The notes under the pieces are model-generated. The model had not been told where the DNA came from and did no database searches. It worked only from the letters and a program-made list of their open reading frames with translations. DNA of 64,000 nt from Streptomyces clavuligerus. GTDB taxonomy: Bacteria; Actinomycetota; Actinomycetes; Streptomycetales; Streptomycetaceae. Shown in pieces: positions 27,101 to 37,300 of the stretch. The stretch covers positions 6,125,001 to 6,189,000 of the forward strand of contig NZ_CP027858.1 in assembly GCF_005519465.1 (NCBI RefSeq). Direction: 5' to 3'. The position numbers and the translations under genes were made by a program. The stretch's first letter is position 1; every line of letters starts with the position of its first letter.

Positions 27101-29517
27101 ACCAGGGGGAGCAGTCCGTCGGTGACGCCGAGATCGCTGAGGAACTCCCGCCACTCCTCCCGGGTTTCGCCCCGCCTTAGGAAGTCCTCGGGTGGCGCCA
27201 CGAGTCGCTCTGCCATGAAGCGGAGGCCGGCCGAGGACTCCCGGCCCTCGGCCACGACGGAGGCGAGATCGTCGCCGTGGGTCCCGGTCCATCCGGCCCC
27301 GAAAGCGGCGCCGGCCGCCTTGATGGTGGGGCCCTCGGCAGAGGGAACGTATAGCCCCAGCGGACGCAGTTGCAGAGACTGTGCGGATTGCCTCGACCGG
27401 TAGAGGCGGAACACGAAGCGGAGGGCCTGCTCGCGCAGCCGCGTCGAGTTGCTTTCGGTGAGCGCGCGGCGGACGTGGTCGAGCAGGCCGGCGGCGTCGA
27501 AACGCCGGACGAGCCTGAAGCGTTCCAGAAACAACCGGGCTTCCTGGCGCCGTACGTGGCCTTCCTCCTCCACCCAGTTCAGCCCCGGGTGTAGATAGAA
27601 CATGCGCTTTTTCAAGGCGTCGGGCACGGCCAGGCCCTCGTCGCCCGCTGTCTCGCCGCGAGCCGGCTGGAAAAAGGCTTCCCGCCTGGCCGCCTTGCGC
27701 CGCGACCCGTCCTTTGTGCCCGTGGCAGAGCCGCCGTTGGCGGGCCGGAGCTTCCCGTCGTCCGCCAGCAACAGCTTCCTGCCCTGCAGTACTCCGCCCT
27801 CGTCCTTGAACAGCAGGGCGAGATCGGCGTAAACGCTGTTCCAGTTGTCGACGGGCGCATCGGGGGCGGGCAGCGGCAGGGTCCCCACGATCTGCTCGGC
27901 GTGGTCCGCCCGCTGCTGTGCCGAGGGCTCCAAGGGGCACTTGAGCGCCTCGCACAACCTCGCGAGACGCTTCAGGAGCTTGGCCCCGACGGCCGGATCC
28001 GCCACGGCGATGCCGACCGCCCCGGCCGCCTCGGCCGTGAGTACCGACAGCCCGAGGTCAGGCCAGAGCACGGAATCGCGGGGCGTGCCCCAGGAACCGT
28101 GTGGGGCGTCCCGGTTCAGGAGTGGTACGACGGAAACGTCCGCGAACTCAGCCCCGTGCACCTGATGCGCCGCTTCGCGCAACAGGTTGTGGGAGCGCGG
28201 CTCGTGCTCCCAGGTCACAAGGTCGACCGCCAGCCTGCGGTCTGAAGGCCGGTCTCGCTCCCGCAGCGCGGCGGCTGCCGCCAGAGAGGTCTCGGCGGCC
28301 GCCGCGAACAGCATGCTGTTTAGCGGGTGCTCCCGGTCGAGGGCCGTACGGTCCACCTTCGTGAAGAACGGTGCGTTGAGGTGCCCGCGCAGGGGGGCGG
28401 CGGCGTCCTCGCCCAGCGGGAGGAAGGTGTAGATCCGGCCACCGCGCAGCGACTCGGTGCCGTCGAGGGGCAACGCCACCTCTACCACAGCCGGTTCCTT
28501 CCAGTCACCCCACGAATCATCTAGCTGCCCGAGCTCGGTGGCCGCCTCGATCGTGCCGCGCAGCCGTGCTACGGGGACGCGGCCTCTAGCCACGAGGTAT
28601 GCGCCCAGTGAGCCGAGTTCGACACGGGCAAGGGAGACGGTCGGGACGGTCCGCGCGGCACCGGCATGTGCGACGTGTGCCTGGGGCCGGACACCGGCGG
28701 TCCCCAAGGGCACTTCATGCCGGGTGAGCTCCGTACGCTGGGGACTTTTGCCACCTCGCCGTTCGATGAGCAGTCGGTTGAGCCGGTCCAGGAACAGCAT
28801 TACCGGGGCCTTCGCGGCACCGAGCTCGTCGAGGCGCCGAACGGCCGCGCGTCGGGAGGCCTCGTTGCGCAGTGGGATCCTGATGACCGTCACATGACCG
28901 TCGGCGGCCAGCTTCTTGCAAGTCGGGGGTACGTCCGAGAGAGGGAAGGGGACCTGGAAGGGCGGGAGTTCCTCCTCCGCTTTATGTACGAGGTCCTCGT
29001 CACCAAGCAGCACGCGCAGGTCGTCCCGTACCGCGAACCGGAAGCAGTACCCATCCAACACAGCCAGGCCCTCTCCGGCCGTGCTGGCGCTGTAGACCTC
29101 CGGGGCATCCGTGATTTCCAGGATGCTGCGGAAGCCGACACCCTTGTTCCCGATGCCTTCGCCGACGGTCTTCTCGCTCCGGGCGAGCTTGCAGACGGCC
29201 TGGATGCTGGCCCAGGTGAAGGGCGTGCCACCGTTGGCCACATAGAGCGTGCCGTGCGTCCCTTCGTCCTCGTCGAGCAGGACGTGCACACTTCCGTCGT
29301 TCCGGCCTCCGCGGTGAGCATCGTGGCCGTTCTGGAGCAGCTCCAGGAGGAAGCGGCCGGCGTAGTCGCGCGCGTTGCTGTGCGATGCTGCGCGCAACTG
29401 CTGGGCGGGTTGCCATACCTGCGTGGACTGCCACTCCTTGAGCACGGTCTGCGCGTAGTCCCAGAGCTCGCGCGCCCACGTACCGCTTGGGCCGTCCTCG
29501 TCCGTCTTACCGGCCAT
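24112..29517 (-). CDS. Very large GHKL-ATPase (sacsin-like) protein with C-terminal DUF3883 nuclease-like domain
   Basis: An 1,801-aa protein. The N-terminus has a histidine-kinase/HSP90-type ATP-binding fold: ELLQNGHDAH (N-box) and EGIGNKGVGFRSILEI (G-box), as in sacsin-type ATPases. The C-terminal 150 residues form a DUF3883 domain with a PD-(D/E)xK-like arrangement: Asp in SLGYDFKV, then LYEVKATQG. The middle 1,300 residues are helical and unassigned. The start at 29517 follows AGGGGG. No kinase dimerisation domain is seen, so signalling is unlikely; large GHKL-DUF3883 proteins are typically found in defence islands. It is the main cargo of the first inserted module, transcribed divergently from the next gene. 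The mechanism is unknown; ATP-gated DNA cleavage is inference. Confidence 0.8.
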   Translation of the reverse strand: MAGKTDEDGPSGTWARELWDYAQTVLKEWQSTQVWQPAQQLRAASHSNARDYAGRFLLELLQNGHDAHRGGRNDGSVHVLLDEDEGTHGTLYVANGGTPFTWASIQAVCKLARSEKTVGEGIGNKGVGFRSILEITDAPEVYSASTAGEGLAVLDGYCFRFAVRDDLRVLLGDEDLVHKAEEELPPFQVPFPLSDVPPTCKKLAADGHVTVIRIPLRNEASRRAAVRRLDELGAAKAPVMLFLDRLNRLLIERRGGKSPQRTELTRHEVPLGTAGVRPQAHVAHAGAARTVPTVSLARVELGSLGAYLVARGRVPVARLRGTIEAATELGQLDDSWGDWKEPAVVEVALPLDGTESLRGGRIYTFLPLGEDAAAPLRGHLNAPFFTKVDRTALDREHPLNSMLFAAAAETSLAAAAALRERDRPSDRRLAVDLVTWEHEPRSHNLLREAAHQVHGAEFADVSVVPLLNRDAPHGSWGTPRDSVLWPDLGLSVLTAEAAGAVGIAVADPAVGAKLLKRLARLCEALKCPLEPSAQQRADHAEQIVGTLPLPAPDAPVDNWNSVYADLALLFKDEGGVLQGRKLLLADDGKLRPANGGSATGTKDGSRRKAARREAFFQPARGETAGDEGLAVPDALKKRMFYLHPGLNWVEEEGHVRRQEARLFLERFRLVRRFDAAGLLDHVRRALTESNSTRLREQALRFVFRLYRSRQSAQSLQLRPLGLYVPSAEGPTIKAAGAAFGAGWTGTHGDDLASVVAEGRESSAGLRFMAERLVAPPEDFLRRGETREEWREFLSDLGVTDGLLPLVSSGAETQAEGGTLTTSKLISMAKVSDEVADQWRPFIDRARSRVAHPYTPYVGTPAFRLPGQDVAGRLSKPGRIAYARLVLHGLARWNNTHLTSVWNRDRTGNKDTQYVPTPLSAFIRGQRWLPVRGRGGTIRFVRPDEAWHAPSTLEQEPAFAPTVLRELRSLLEDDQVLRRLRDAGLPTWGDHRDSARLIATLGELVKSDAVDDGDRPALQRANERAWQNLAAQTASIEPLIGSALLAERGKKLIAVDFATLLDGSVRLYVTGDRNHLKARLARELKLPLLVVPGAAAEVAGILRHRCPDAIRHADDADLSVEIVSTSGTTVVGTSGTTEGLGTPLVDELPWLPLAVGVLADHPPRGSRPTDAELTDFVAAVRRVRIHRYVSLKITLDGAAVELPERQDGMLPLPDPAHPLILTPDLPLSWDFVARIGYAVSQVLDRPEYTVPLKLAARELERGHASLEEPTERQLAAVLDLSVHQVRETAHRLDGSLTGVLERCHPFLVHALGADKARELTDPAPADAREFLARLTPYADALPLPAAQLIEAARNARDIDGLRALAKVDFADLNRTLAGLAPQYRPISHAEAHNEAVRRHVDFGRGVLIDRLRWARREEFDARRLIADWPATRSLKWITAPEEWAFTVDTADDGLLRALVEQALTARLSARAPTKGERLAAMDRLRSHNHAIVAKTTPDLVALVKAAKRPLPAALAKAAAVEEITALLDEAGALDFRELSADDVVGWLAALGQWPAGMAASSEPQAHGLTPAELDRVRNATEQARAERAKRKRIISIGERDFDIESGDFTELASELHRALQPDLPPSGSARRRWAALRPIPPRRATGSSGGRPGMRVDGERGLSSAQRSAIGFVGEWYAYQWLREQDRATDETSWVSGNRAHIFPGPAGDDSLGYDFKVGSGRSPRLYEVKATQGPGGQIELGETEVRAAQKYSGSDRWRILVVTSVLNAEHRQVRMLPNPFSERGRGLYREEGGALRFAYRL

Positions 29518-29889
29518 GTCCCCCTGCTTCCATGATGATCTCAGGCAGACCGTAGCGCGGGGTCGCCGGCTGCGCAGCGCTGTCCGGGAACCGGAAAGAC
29601 GTCGGAGCCGCGGCTCGGTAGACCTGGGGCTCCGACGTCCTCTGGGAGTGCGGTTCACTTCCAGTGCGTCGCCGTCCTTCCTGGCCGCGCATGGGCGACA
29701 ACCCGCTTGCGGTGCGCAGGGCATCCGTCTAGCCTGCGGGCAGGAATGGAGCCTGGGACGGTACCTGGGCCACCCCCGGTCATCTTGAGGTACGGAGCGT
29801 CGGAACGCGCCCTCGCCACCACCTCTTTCCCGCTTCTGTGCACCTGTTCTGTCCGGCCGTAGTGTGCCGAACAGCCGAAAGGCTTTTCC

Positions 29890-30885
29890 TTGACCATCTA
29901 CTCTCAGCACGCCGCCCGTGGGAAGACGCAGATCCTGGCGACCTACCAAGGTCCGGACGGCGTCGTGTCCAAGACCGTGACGAGTCTTGCGGAGCCTCGC
30001 CTCGCGGTTCCGGTCGTCGACGCCCTCAACCGGATCTCCGCCTTCGCCACCGTCCCTGTCAGCATCCACGACCGCCGGGAACGGCGTGTGGGCCGCTACC
30101 CACGCACACACCTCGCCGCGCTGACCGACCCCGCCGCCCGCGCAGCTCTTCTCGGCGGCGCCCACAGTCTGTGGTACGAGTACGTCTGCCTGCGGCTTCA
30201 CCAGGCGCTCGTCGACCTGGAAAGTGCCGTGTCGGTTCTCCCCGACACGGTCAGCAGGGCGATCCGATCCGAACTGGAGTCAGAGAAGCACGGGTTGCAG
30301 GCAGGACTCGCGGAATTCTCGGGAACTTCCTCGGAGGGTGATCCGGAGACCGAGCGCTGCTGGGAGTTCGGGCACCCCTTCGTGAAGTACGACGACGGGC
30401 TGGACACGCTAAGCGACAAGACGCGCGAACAACTCGACCGACGTGAGTCGGGACTCACCTCGGAGGAACGGGAGAAGGCGGTCGCCGCCCTCCGGGTACT
30501 GGTCACCGCCCACTCCCAGGGCGGCGACGAGTGGGCTTCACTCGACGACCCCAGCTGCCGCCTCTTCACGGAGCCGTACGACTCCGACGGCTTCTACCTG
30601 ACGATCGAAGCGCCAGAACCAGACGACGACGAGACCTCGTGGGAGATCGAGGTCAGCCGTTGGACGCCGGACGATCCCGAGGAGGAGCCCGGGAACCACA
30701 CCAGCGCGACAGGCCACACCGTGGTCGGCTGCACCCTTCCGGTCCCGCCGACCGCCGAGGAGATCGCCCACTTGCTGAAGTGCGCGGACGAGAACCCGCT
30801 GCTGCTCGCCGAGTGGGCTGAGACACCCGCGGGAACAGCACTCTCAGGGACGGCGATGGTGGTGACCGAACGCTACGACTTGTGA
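29890..30885 (+). CDS. Hypothetical protein, partner of the GHKL-DUF3883 gene
   Basis: I do not recognise this 331-aa protein. It uses a TTG start (29890) with GAAAGG a few bases upstream; no better ATG lies nearby. It is acidic overall, especially residues 215-260 (PEPDDDETSW, DDPEEEPG). It has no membrane segment, signal peptide or known catalytic motif. It is divergent from the GHKL-DUF3883 gene across a 370-bp gap and lies inside the same inserted module, so it may be an accessory factor or inhibitor of that system. Confidence 0.65.
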   Translation: MTIYSQHAARGKTQILATYQGPDGVVSKTVTSLAEPRLAVPVVDALNRISAFATVPVSIHDRRERRVGRYPRTHLAALTDPAARAALLGGAHSLWYEYVCLRLHQALVDLESAVSVLPDTVSRAIRSELESEKHGLQAGLAEFSGTSSEGDPETERCWEFGHPFVKYDDGLDTLSDKTREQLDRRESGLTSEEREKAVAALRVLVTAHSQGGDEWASLDDPSCRLFTEPYDSDGFYLTIEAPEPDDDETSWEIEVSRWTPDDPEEEPGNHTSATGHTVVGCTLPVPPTAEEIAHLLKCADENPLLLAEWAETPAGTALSGTAMVVTERYDL

Positions 30886-31442
30886 TCCGGGTCGGCAAGA
30901 AGCCGTGCCGTGCCGCTGGTGTGATGGGCTGGGGACGGCCAGCCACTGCATGCCGAGCGGATGCTTGCCGTGCTGGCCACCCCGCGAGGTGACGGCCACT
31001 GCTGGTCGGCGTGCGTTGCCATCCGGATAGGCTGGCAGTTGCCCTAACGGAGGTTGGCGGACACGAACAGGAGCAATACCAACCGTCAGGTCAGGTTGTC
31101 GTTCCTGGGTGGCATCGGCGACGCCTGACTGTACGGGCCATGTCCGGCCGCACCAACTGCCCGGGCCGTGGTGCGTGGCCGCGTCGGGTACTCACGCTCC
31201 CTGCGGCTTCGTCACCGATGTGCGGTCGCGGTGCGGGCCTGCCCTACCGCCCGGGCAGCAACGTACTCGCCTCCGGCATCCGGGGCGCGCAGAGCCTTGT
31301 CTACTCGTTCGAGAGCACGGAGTAATCCTCGGCCCTCACTGCCATGAGAATGATGGCAGCGACGCGAGAACGTGATTTCGGACCGCCCCTTAACGTGGGT
31401 GGCGAAGTACCGCAGGGGTGGCGGAGGAGGGGACGTACCAGC
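30886..31442. other. Module boundary region between the GHKL-DUF3883 and Wadjet modules
   Basis: These 557 bases hold no convincing gene. They contain the first internal yjbQ-tail repeat (31043-31128), after which about 315 bp of non-coding sequence lead into the Wadjet operon; its promoter should lie there. Confidence 0.6.
31043..31128 (+). repeat. yjbQ-tail/att-like repeat A
   Basis: Conserved end motif CCTAACGGAGGTTGGCGGAC followed in frame by a yjbQ C-terminal coding tail: LADTNRSN, then NRQVRLSFLGG, with a stop at 31126-31128. There is no yjbQ body upstream. It shares the 20-bp end motif with repeats B and C while the tail codons differ, as expected if each unit came from a different host's yjbQ gene. 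Confidence 0.75.
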
Positions 31443-32999
31443 ATGTGCAGGGTTCCGCCGGAGATGTTCCGGTTCATTACGGGGGAGACGGCCGACTTGA
31501 ACGGGGCCGTGCTTGAGGCCTTCGGGGTGGCCGGCGAGCATTTGGAGACCGAGCTCGGGCTCGACGGCGTACGGGAGCGGCTGCGTGCGGTGGGCTGGGT
31601 CTCGGACCTCCAAGACGAGGAACTGCACGAGGCGCTGAAACGGCTGGTGAAGTGGGAACTCCTCGACGTGGTTCACAACCACGCCCAGAACTACCGCACG
31701 GCTGAGGAGTACGAGCGGCGCAACCTGCACTACTCGCTGACCCGCCGGGGGGAGGCCGCGCTCGCCGGGGTGCGACACGCCCTGGAGGTGCTGGCTTCCA
31801 CAGGGGCGCTGCAGACCGCGGTGCTGGAGGCGATCGCCGACCGGCTCGACGAGCTGACCGTGCTGTCCGGCGAACATTCCGCGGCCGACCGGCGGATCTT
31901 CAGCACCCTGCGGGAGCTGGAGGGCCATCTGGAGAGCCTGGTGGAGAACACCAAGGCCTTCAACGGCCAGTTGCAGAGGCTCCTTCGCGCCGAAGGAGTG
32001 GATCTGGACGTGTTCCGTGAGGTGAAGGCCGCCACCGTCGCGTATATCCAGGAGTTCCTGGTCAATCTCGACCGGCGCGGCGAGACGGTGGCCGCCGCTG
32101 TGGCCCGCGTGGAGGAGCGGGGCATCGCGGTGCTGCGTGAGCGGGCCTTGCGCGGTGCCGAGCTGCCTCCGACCCCGGGAGAGGACCCGGCAGCCGGCTG
32201 GCTGGAGAGCCGACGGGCGCGCTGGGCGGGGCTGAGGGCCTGGTTCCTGCCGGACGGCGGGGCGCGCCCCCGGATCGAGCAGCTGCACGACATCGCCCGG
32301 CGCGCCATCGTCTCCCTCCTGCAGGTGCTCGAGAGGATCAATGAGTCCCGGCGCCGCCCCTCCAGCGTCGTACAGGACTTCCGGGAGCTCGCGCGCTGGT
32401 TCGCTGCGGCTCCCGACGAGGAGGACCTGCACCGGCTGTGGTCAGCCGCCTTCGGCCTCGGCCCGGCCCGCCATGCCCACCTCGCCCACCCGGACCCGGA
32501 GCTGATCCCCTCGTCCCACTCCTGGTCCGACGCGCCGCCCGTAAAGGTGTCGGCCCTGCTGAGGACCAGCGGACGGACCGAACGCTTCACTCGTACGGCC
32601 AAGGTGCGGGACGTCACGGAGGTCAGGGCGGAACGCGCCGAGCGGGCCAGGGCTGAACGGGCGGAGCTGGCACGCGCCTGGCAGGCGCTGGAGACGGACG
32701 GCCCCGTGCGGCTCTCCTCCTTCAGAGCCCTCGATCCCATGGTCTTCGACCGTCTCCTCGACCTGCTGGGGCGGGCGCTGGCCGCCCGACGGGACGCGGA
32801 CGGCCGACGACGGGCCACGACCGGGGACGGCCGGGCGGAGGTGGTGCTGTCGCCGCCCCCCGACGGGCGCACCGCAGTACTACGTACCGCGCAGGGGACG
32901 ATGACAGGACCGGACTACGTCATCCACATCACGGCCGTGGGCGGGGCTATCTCCTTCCCGGCAGTCCGCTCCGCCACGGGACAGGAAGCCGCAGGATGA
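31443..32999 (+). CDS. jetA: Wadjet type II subunit JetA (TIGR02677/DUF2397 family)
   Basis: A 518-aa protein matching the TIGR02677-type first gene of type II Wadjet. It has a winged-helix-rich N-terminus starting MFRFITGE, a central helical region with LESLVENTKAFN, and a charged coiled-coil near residues 390-420. It is the kleisin-like bridge of a condensin-type complex with JetB and JetC (known for Wadjet). ATG 31443 follows GGAGGAGGGG and is preferred over ATG 31344. The gene overlaps jetB by ATGA. Wadjet restricts circular plasmids by DNA extrusion and cleavage. Confidence 0.9.
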   Translation: MCRVPPEMFRFITGETADLNGAVLEAFGVAGEHLETELGLDGVRERLRAVGWVSDLQDEELHEALKRLVKWELLDVVHNHAQNYRTAEEYERRNLHYSLTRRGEAALAGVRHALEVLASTGALQTAVLEAIADRLDELTVLSGEHSAADRRIFSTLRELEGHLESLVENTKAFNGQLQRLLRAEGVDLDVFREVKAATVAYIQEFLVNLDRRGETVAAAVARVEERGIAVLRERALRGAELPPTPGEDPAAGWLESRRARWAGLRAWFLPDGGARPRIEQLHDIARRAIVSLLQVLERINESRRRPSSVVQDFRELARWFAAAPDEEDLHRLWSAAFGLGPARHAHLAHPDPELIPSSHSWSDAPPVKVSALLRTSGRTERFTRTAKVRDVTEVRAERAERARAERAELARAWQALETDGPVRLSSFRALDPMVFDRLLDLLGRALAARRDADGRRRATTGDGRAEVVLSPPPDGRTAVLRTAQGTMTGPDYVIHITAVGGAISFPAVRSATGQEAAG

Positions 33000-34309
33000 G
33001 CACCCTCGCCAACCAACTGGCCTCCGCCGAACGGGAGGAGGTCGCCCGTGCCATCCGCCTCCTGCTGGCCCGCCCGCTGCTCACCGAGGCAGCCGACCCG
33101 ACCGGTTTCGATTTGGTGCGCCGCCGCCGTGACCCGCTGGCTCGTTGGTTCGACTACACCTGCGGCTGGAGTCTGGTTGTGGAACCCCGCCGAGGCTACG
33201 CCCGCCTCACCAAGGTCCGCGTCAGCCCCGACGGCTCCCGCCCCGCTCGCCGCGCGCGTTCCGGCCGGGCCCCGTTCGACCGCCGACGGTACGTCCTGCT
33301 GTGCGTGACCGCCGCGGAGCTGCTGTCGATGCCGATGACGACCATCGGCATGCTCGCCGACCGTGTCGTCCAGGCCATGGCGGCCGACCGCGCGCTGGCG
33401 GGGTTCGACCCGGTCCGCCGGCCGGAGCGCATGGCGTTCGTCGACGTCCTGAAGCTGCTGGAGTCGTACGACGTACTGCGTGTGGTGGATGGCACGACCG
33501 AGACGTACGTCGACTCCGCGGAGGCGAAGGTCCTCTATCGCGTGGACAACACACTGCTCATGCGGCTGCCCGCCGCACCGGTCGGCGCCTCCCGGCTCGC
33601 CGTGCCCCAGGAAGAGGTGCCCGCGCGGTTCGAGGACCTCCTTGCCGGCCTGGTAACGGAGCGCCGCTACGGAGGCGCTTCTGCCGACGGGACGGCCGAC
33701 GACACGCATGCCGAGACCGCCGCGACCACGGATGCCCAGCGCAATCTGCAGTTGCGGCACTCGGTGCTGCGCCGCCTCTTCGACGACCCCGTGCTCTACC
33801 GAGCCGACCTCGCCAATGACGAGCTCGCTTACGTCACCTCTTTGACCGGACGCCAGATCCTGCGCCGCTCTGTCGAACAGGCCGGTTTCCTCCTAGAGGA
33901 ACGGGCGGAGGGCTTTCTACTCGTCGACCCGGACGCTATCGCTACCGACGTCCGTTTTCCCGATGACACCTCCACCGCCCGAGTCGCCGCGCTACTCCTT
34001 CTCTCACCGCTCTGCGCCACGCCCGTGGGCCTGTTGCCCGAGCAGCTGGCCGAGGCCGGAGCGGAGTTGCTGCGCCGCTTTCCGGGTTGGGCCAAGGCGT
34101 ACCAGTCGGAGGAAGGCCCGGCCCGCCTTGCCGACGACGCCGTACGGATCCTGCTCGACGTCGGCTTGGCCTGCAGGGCCCGAGACCGTGTCATCGCGCG
34201 ACCGGCCGCGCACCGCTACCGCCTGACGGAGACCACCGGCCCAGCTCCGAAGAACGATCCGCCAGCCGTGGCCGCCACCGGCAGCGCCGGAGAAGGAGAC
34301 AAGCAGTGA
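32996..34309 (+). CDS. jetB: Wadjet type II subunit JetB (TIGR02678/DUF2398 family)
   Basis: A 437-aa protein in the second position of the type II Wadjet operon. It has a winged-helix, KITE/MukE-like composition and carries family-like blocks at the start (VARAIRLLLARPLL) and middle (FVDVLKLLESYDVLRV). The last 25 residues are Pro/Ala-rich. It starts in the jetA stop codon and ends in the jetC GTG (GTGA overlap), so the operon is tightly coupled. It is predicted to bind JetA and regulate the SMC-like ATPase. Confidence 0.9.
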   Translation: MSTLANQLASAEREEVARAIRLLLARPLLTEAADPTGFDLVRRRRDPLARWFDYTCGWSLVVEPRRGYARLTKVRVSPDGSRPARRARSGRAPFDRRRYVLLCVTAAELLSMPMTTIGMLADRVVQAMAADRALAGFDPVRRPERMAFVDVLKLLESYDVLRVVDGTTETYVDSAEAKVLYRVDNTLLMRLPAAPVGASRLAVPQEEVPARFEDLLAGLVTERRYGGASADGTADDTHAETAATTDAQRNLQLRHSVLRRLFDDPVLYRADLANDELAYVTSLTGRQILRRSVEQAGFLLEERAEGFLLVDPDAIATDVRFPDDTSTARVAALLLLSPLCATPVGLLPEQLAEAGAELLRRFPGWAKAYQSEEGPARLADDAVRILLDVGLACRARDRVIARPAAHRYRLTETTGPAPKNDPPAVAATGSAGEGDKQ

Positions 34310-37300
34310 GCGTGACGGAACTCCCCCTCCAGCGACGGCCCGAAGAGACCATCGATCCGTCACCCGTTCATGACGCGGACACCGGTCGCGGACGATGGCG
34401 GCCCCATCGTGCGGGCATCCTCAACGTCTGGCGCTACTACGACGAGACCTTCACCTTCCACCAGGGTCGCCTGCTGCTGCGCGGTCAGAACGGCACCGGC
34501 AAGTCCAAGGCCCTGGAACTGCTGCTTCCCTTCCTCTTCGACGCCAGCCTCCGCCCCAACCGTCTCTCCACGTTCGGCGGTTCGGAGCGCACGATGCACT
34601 GGAACCTGCTCGGCCAGGGAGCATCCGGCAAGACCCGTGTGGGGTACGTGTGGATGGAGTTCCGCCGCGTCGGAGACGACGGCGCTGAGCACTGGTTCGG
34701 CTGCGGAGCCCGCTTGCACGCGAGCGGGCACACCACCACGGCGCACGCCGACTACTTCACCACCATCGCCCGGATCGCCCACCCCGACGGGGTCCACCTC
34801 GTCAACGACACCGGACAGCCCCTGACCAAGGCGGCCCTCACCGAAGCCCTGCGCGACCGCGGCGAGGTGCATCCGTCAGCCACCGACTACCGCACCACCG
34901 TGCGGCGCGAACTTTTCGCGGGCATGGGTGAGCAGCGGTACGAGTCCCTGCTCTCCGCCTTGCTCCAGCTTCGCCAGCCCAAGCTGTCCGAGCGGCTCGA
35001 CCCCTCCCTCCTGTCCACCCTGCTGTCCCGGGCGCTGCCCCCGCTCGGCGAAGGAGAGATCACCGAGCTCGCTGAGGGCTTCGAGCGCCTGGACCGGCAG
35101 CGGGACCACCTCGACCGGCTCGACGCCGAGGTGACGGCCGCCGAGAACGTCGCCTCCCGCCAGCGCGCCTACGCCCGCCGGGTCCTGCGGGCCGGTGCGG
35201 CAGCACTGATCTCTGCGACCACCGAGATGGACGACCTCACCCGGGACGCCCGCGTCAGCGCCCAGGAATACGAGAAGGCGTGCGAGGAGCGCGGCTCCAC
35301 CCTCGCCCTGCGAGAGGAGCTGGATCTACGGGCGCACGCCTTGGACGAGATCATCGAGGGGCTTAGGGAGAGCGACGCCTACCAGAAGGGGGAAGAACTC
35401 GACCGGCTCCGCCGCGGTACCGAGGAACAGGTCGCCGCCGCCGCCGAGCTGCGTACCGCCGCCCGGTCCGCCGAGTCCGACGCGGAGGAGGACCGGAAGC
35501 ACGCCGACGACGTCGCGGGACACGCCCGCTCGTGCGTCGAGCACGCCCGCGCGACAGCGGACGAGACCAACCGCTCGGCCCGGGCCGCAGGCATGGAGTC
35601 CATTCACCACGAGGTGAAGACGATTCTGGACGCGGAAGGGGAGGTGAAGTCCCTCGGCAATGGGACGGCGAGCACCCCGGTCAGGACAGGGAGCAGGCGG
35701 TCCGATGCTCCTGGCGCCGCCGCCCGTCGGCTGCTCCGGGGCGCGGTCACCGCCCGACGGGAGCAGGTCGCCGACATCACCGACGCGATCGACGCCCACG
35801 ACCGGGCGGTACGCGACCGGGGAACCGCCGAGGGCCTGCTGGACGAGGCCCGCACCCGGCTCGCGGACGCGATCGCCCACCGCGACACGGCCGCCACCGC
35901 CGGAGACAACGCCCTTGCCGCCCAGGCGGAACGGCTGCTTGCCTGGGCCCGGAACTGGACGGAGATGCGCATCGCCGACCTCGATGAACTGGCCGCCAGG
36001 GCGGCCGTCGAGGCAGACGTGCGTGAGCTGGTCGAAACGGTCGCACGACCGCTGGAGGAGGAGATCACCACTGAACGGGCCGCATTCCGCACCGCGCAAC
36101 AGGGGTTGGAGCAGGAACGGGACCTGCTCGATGCGCGGAGGAGCAAGCTCAGTGGCGAGACCGATCTCCAGCCCGTCGCTCCACCCACCCGCACCACCGT
36201 CCGCACGGCTGCGGCGGGCGCGCCACTGTGGCGGCTGATCGCCTTCCACGAGAACGTCCCGCTCCCCGTACAGGCCGGAGTGGAAGCGGCACTGGAGGCG
36301 TCGGGCCTCCTGGACGCATGGGTGAGCGCATCCGAGGGGTTCACCCTTCCTGGGCACGACACCCGTGTCGAGGTCGGCCTCGCCACGACCGCCCCCGGCT
36401 CCAGCCTGCTGGACGTGCTGAGGCCCGAGGAGCACATCCCCGTACTGGCCGGCACGGTGACCCGCATCCTCGCCGGTATCGCGTATGGCACCCCCCTGCC
36501 CGGCGGGCACCCTGTGGCAGTCTCCTCCGACGGCACCTGGCGCCTCGCGCCGGCCACGGGTTCCTGGAGCAAGCCGGAGCCCGCCCATATCGGAGCCCTC
36601 GCCCGGCAGCGGGCCAAGCAGCGTGAGAGCACCGAACTGGCTGAGCTGATCGCCGAGAAGGACGCCTCCCTGGCCACTCTCGCCGACCGGCTGCGGGAAC
36701 TCGGCGCCCGCGCCGCCCGGCTGGCGGACGACCGGTCCGCCCGGCCCGACCACCGCGAACTCGACGCCTGCCGACGGGACTGGGACCAGGCAGAGGAGAA
36801 GGTGGCCGCCCGGGACGACGCCGTGCGCTACGCGACCGAGCATCTGGCCGCACGCGAGGGTGACGTGGCCGGCGCGCTGCGCACACTGAGCCGCAGGGCG
36901 GCCGAAAACGGACTGCCCACGGACCGCGACCGGCTGCGCGAACTCGGCCGCGACATGGAGAGGTTCCGCGACCTCGCCGATACCTGGACGGACGCCCGTA
37001 TCGACGCGATCGCGGCCGCTGAAAGGGCTGAGGAGACGGCCGCACGGGCGGACCGGTCACGCCTTCTCGCCGAGAAGCAGGCCGCCGACGCGGCCGCTGC
37101 GGAAGCGAAGGCGGCTGGGATGACGGCACGTCTGAAGGCGGTGGAGGAGACGGTCGGCGCGGACTACCGGCAGATCGTCGCGCGCGTTGCGGAGACCCGT
37201 GCCGAACGGGTCCGCTGCGGCAAGGAAGCCCGCCAGGCAGCCGAGCTCCTCTTGGGCCTGGAAGGCCGCATCGGAGAGCTGAGGGCCACCAGTGGCCAGG

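Noticed and set aside
29518..30201. N-terminal extension of the GHKL-DUF3883 protein by about 228 residues
   Set aside because: The extension overlaps the divergent gene's start region and has non-protein-like composition. The ATG at 29517 has a good ribosome-binding site and opens directly onto the conserved domain.
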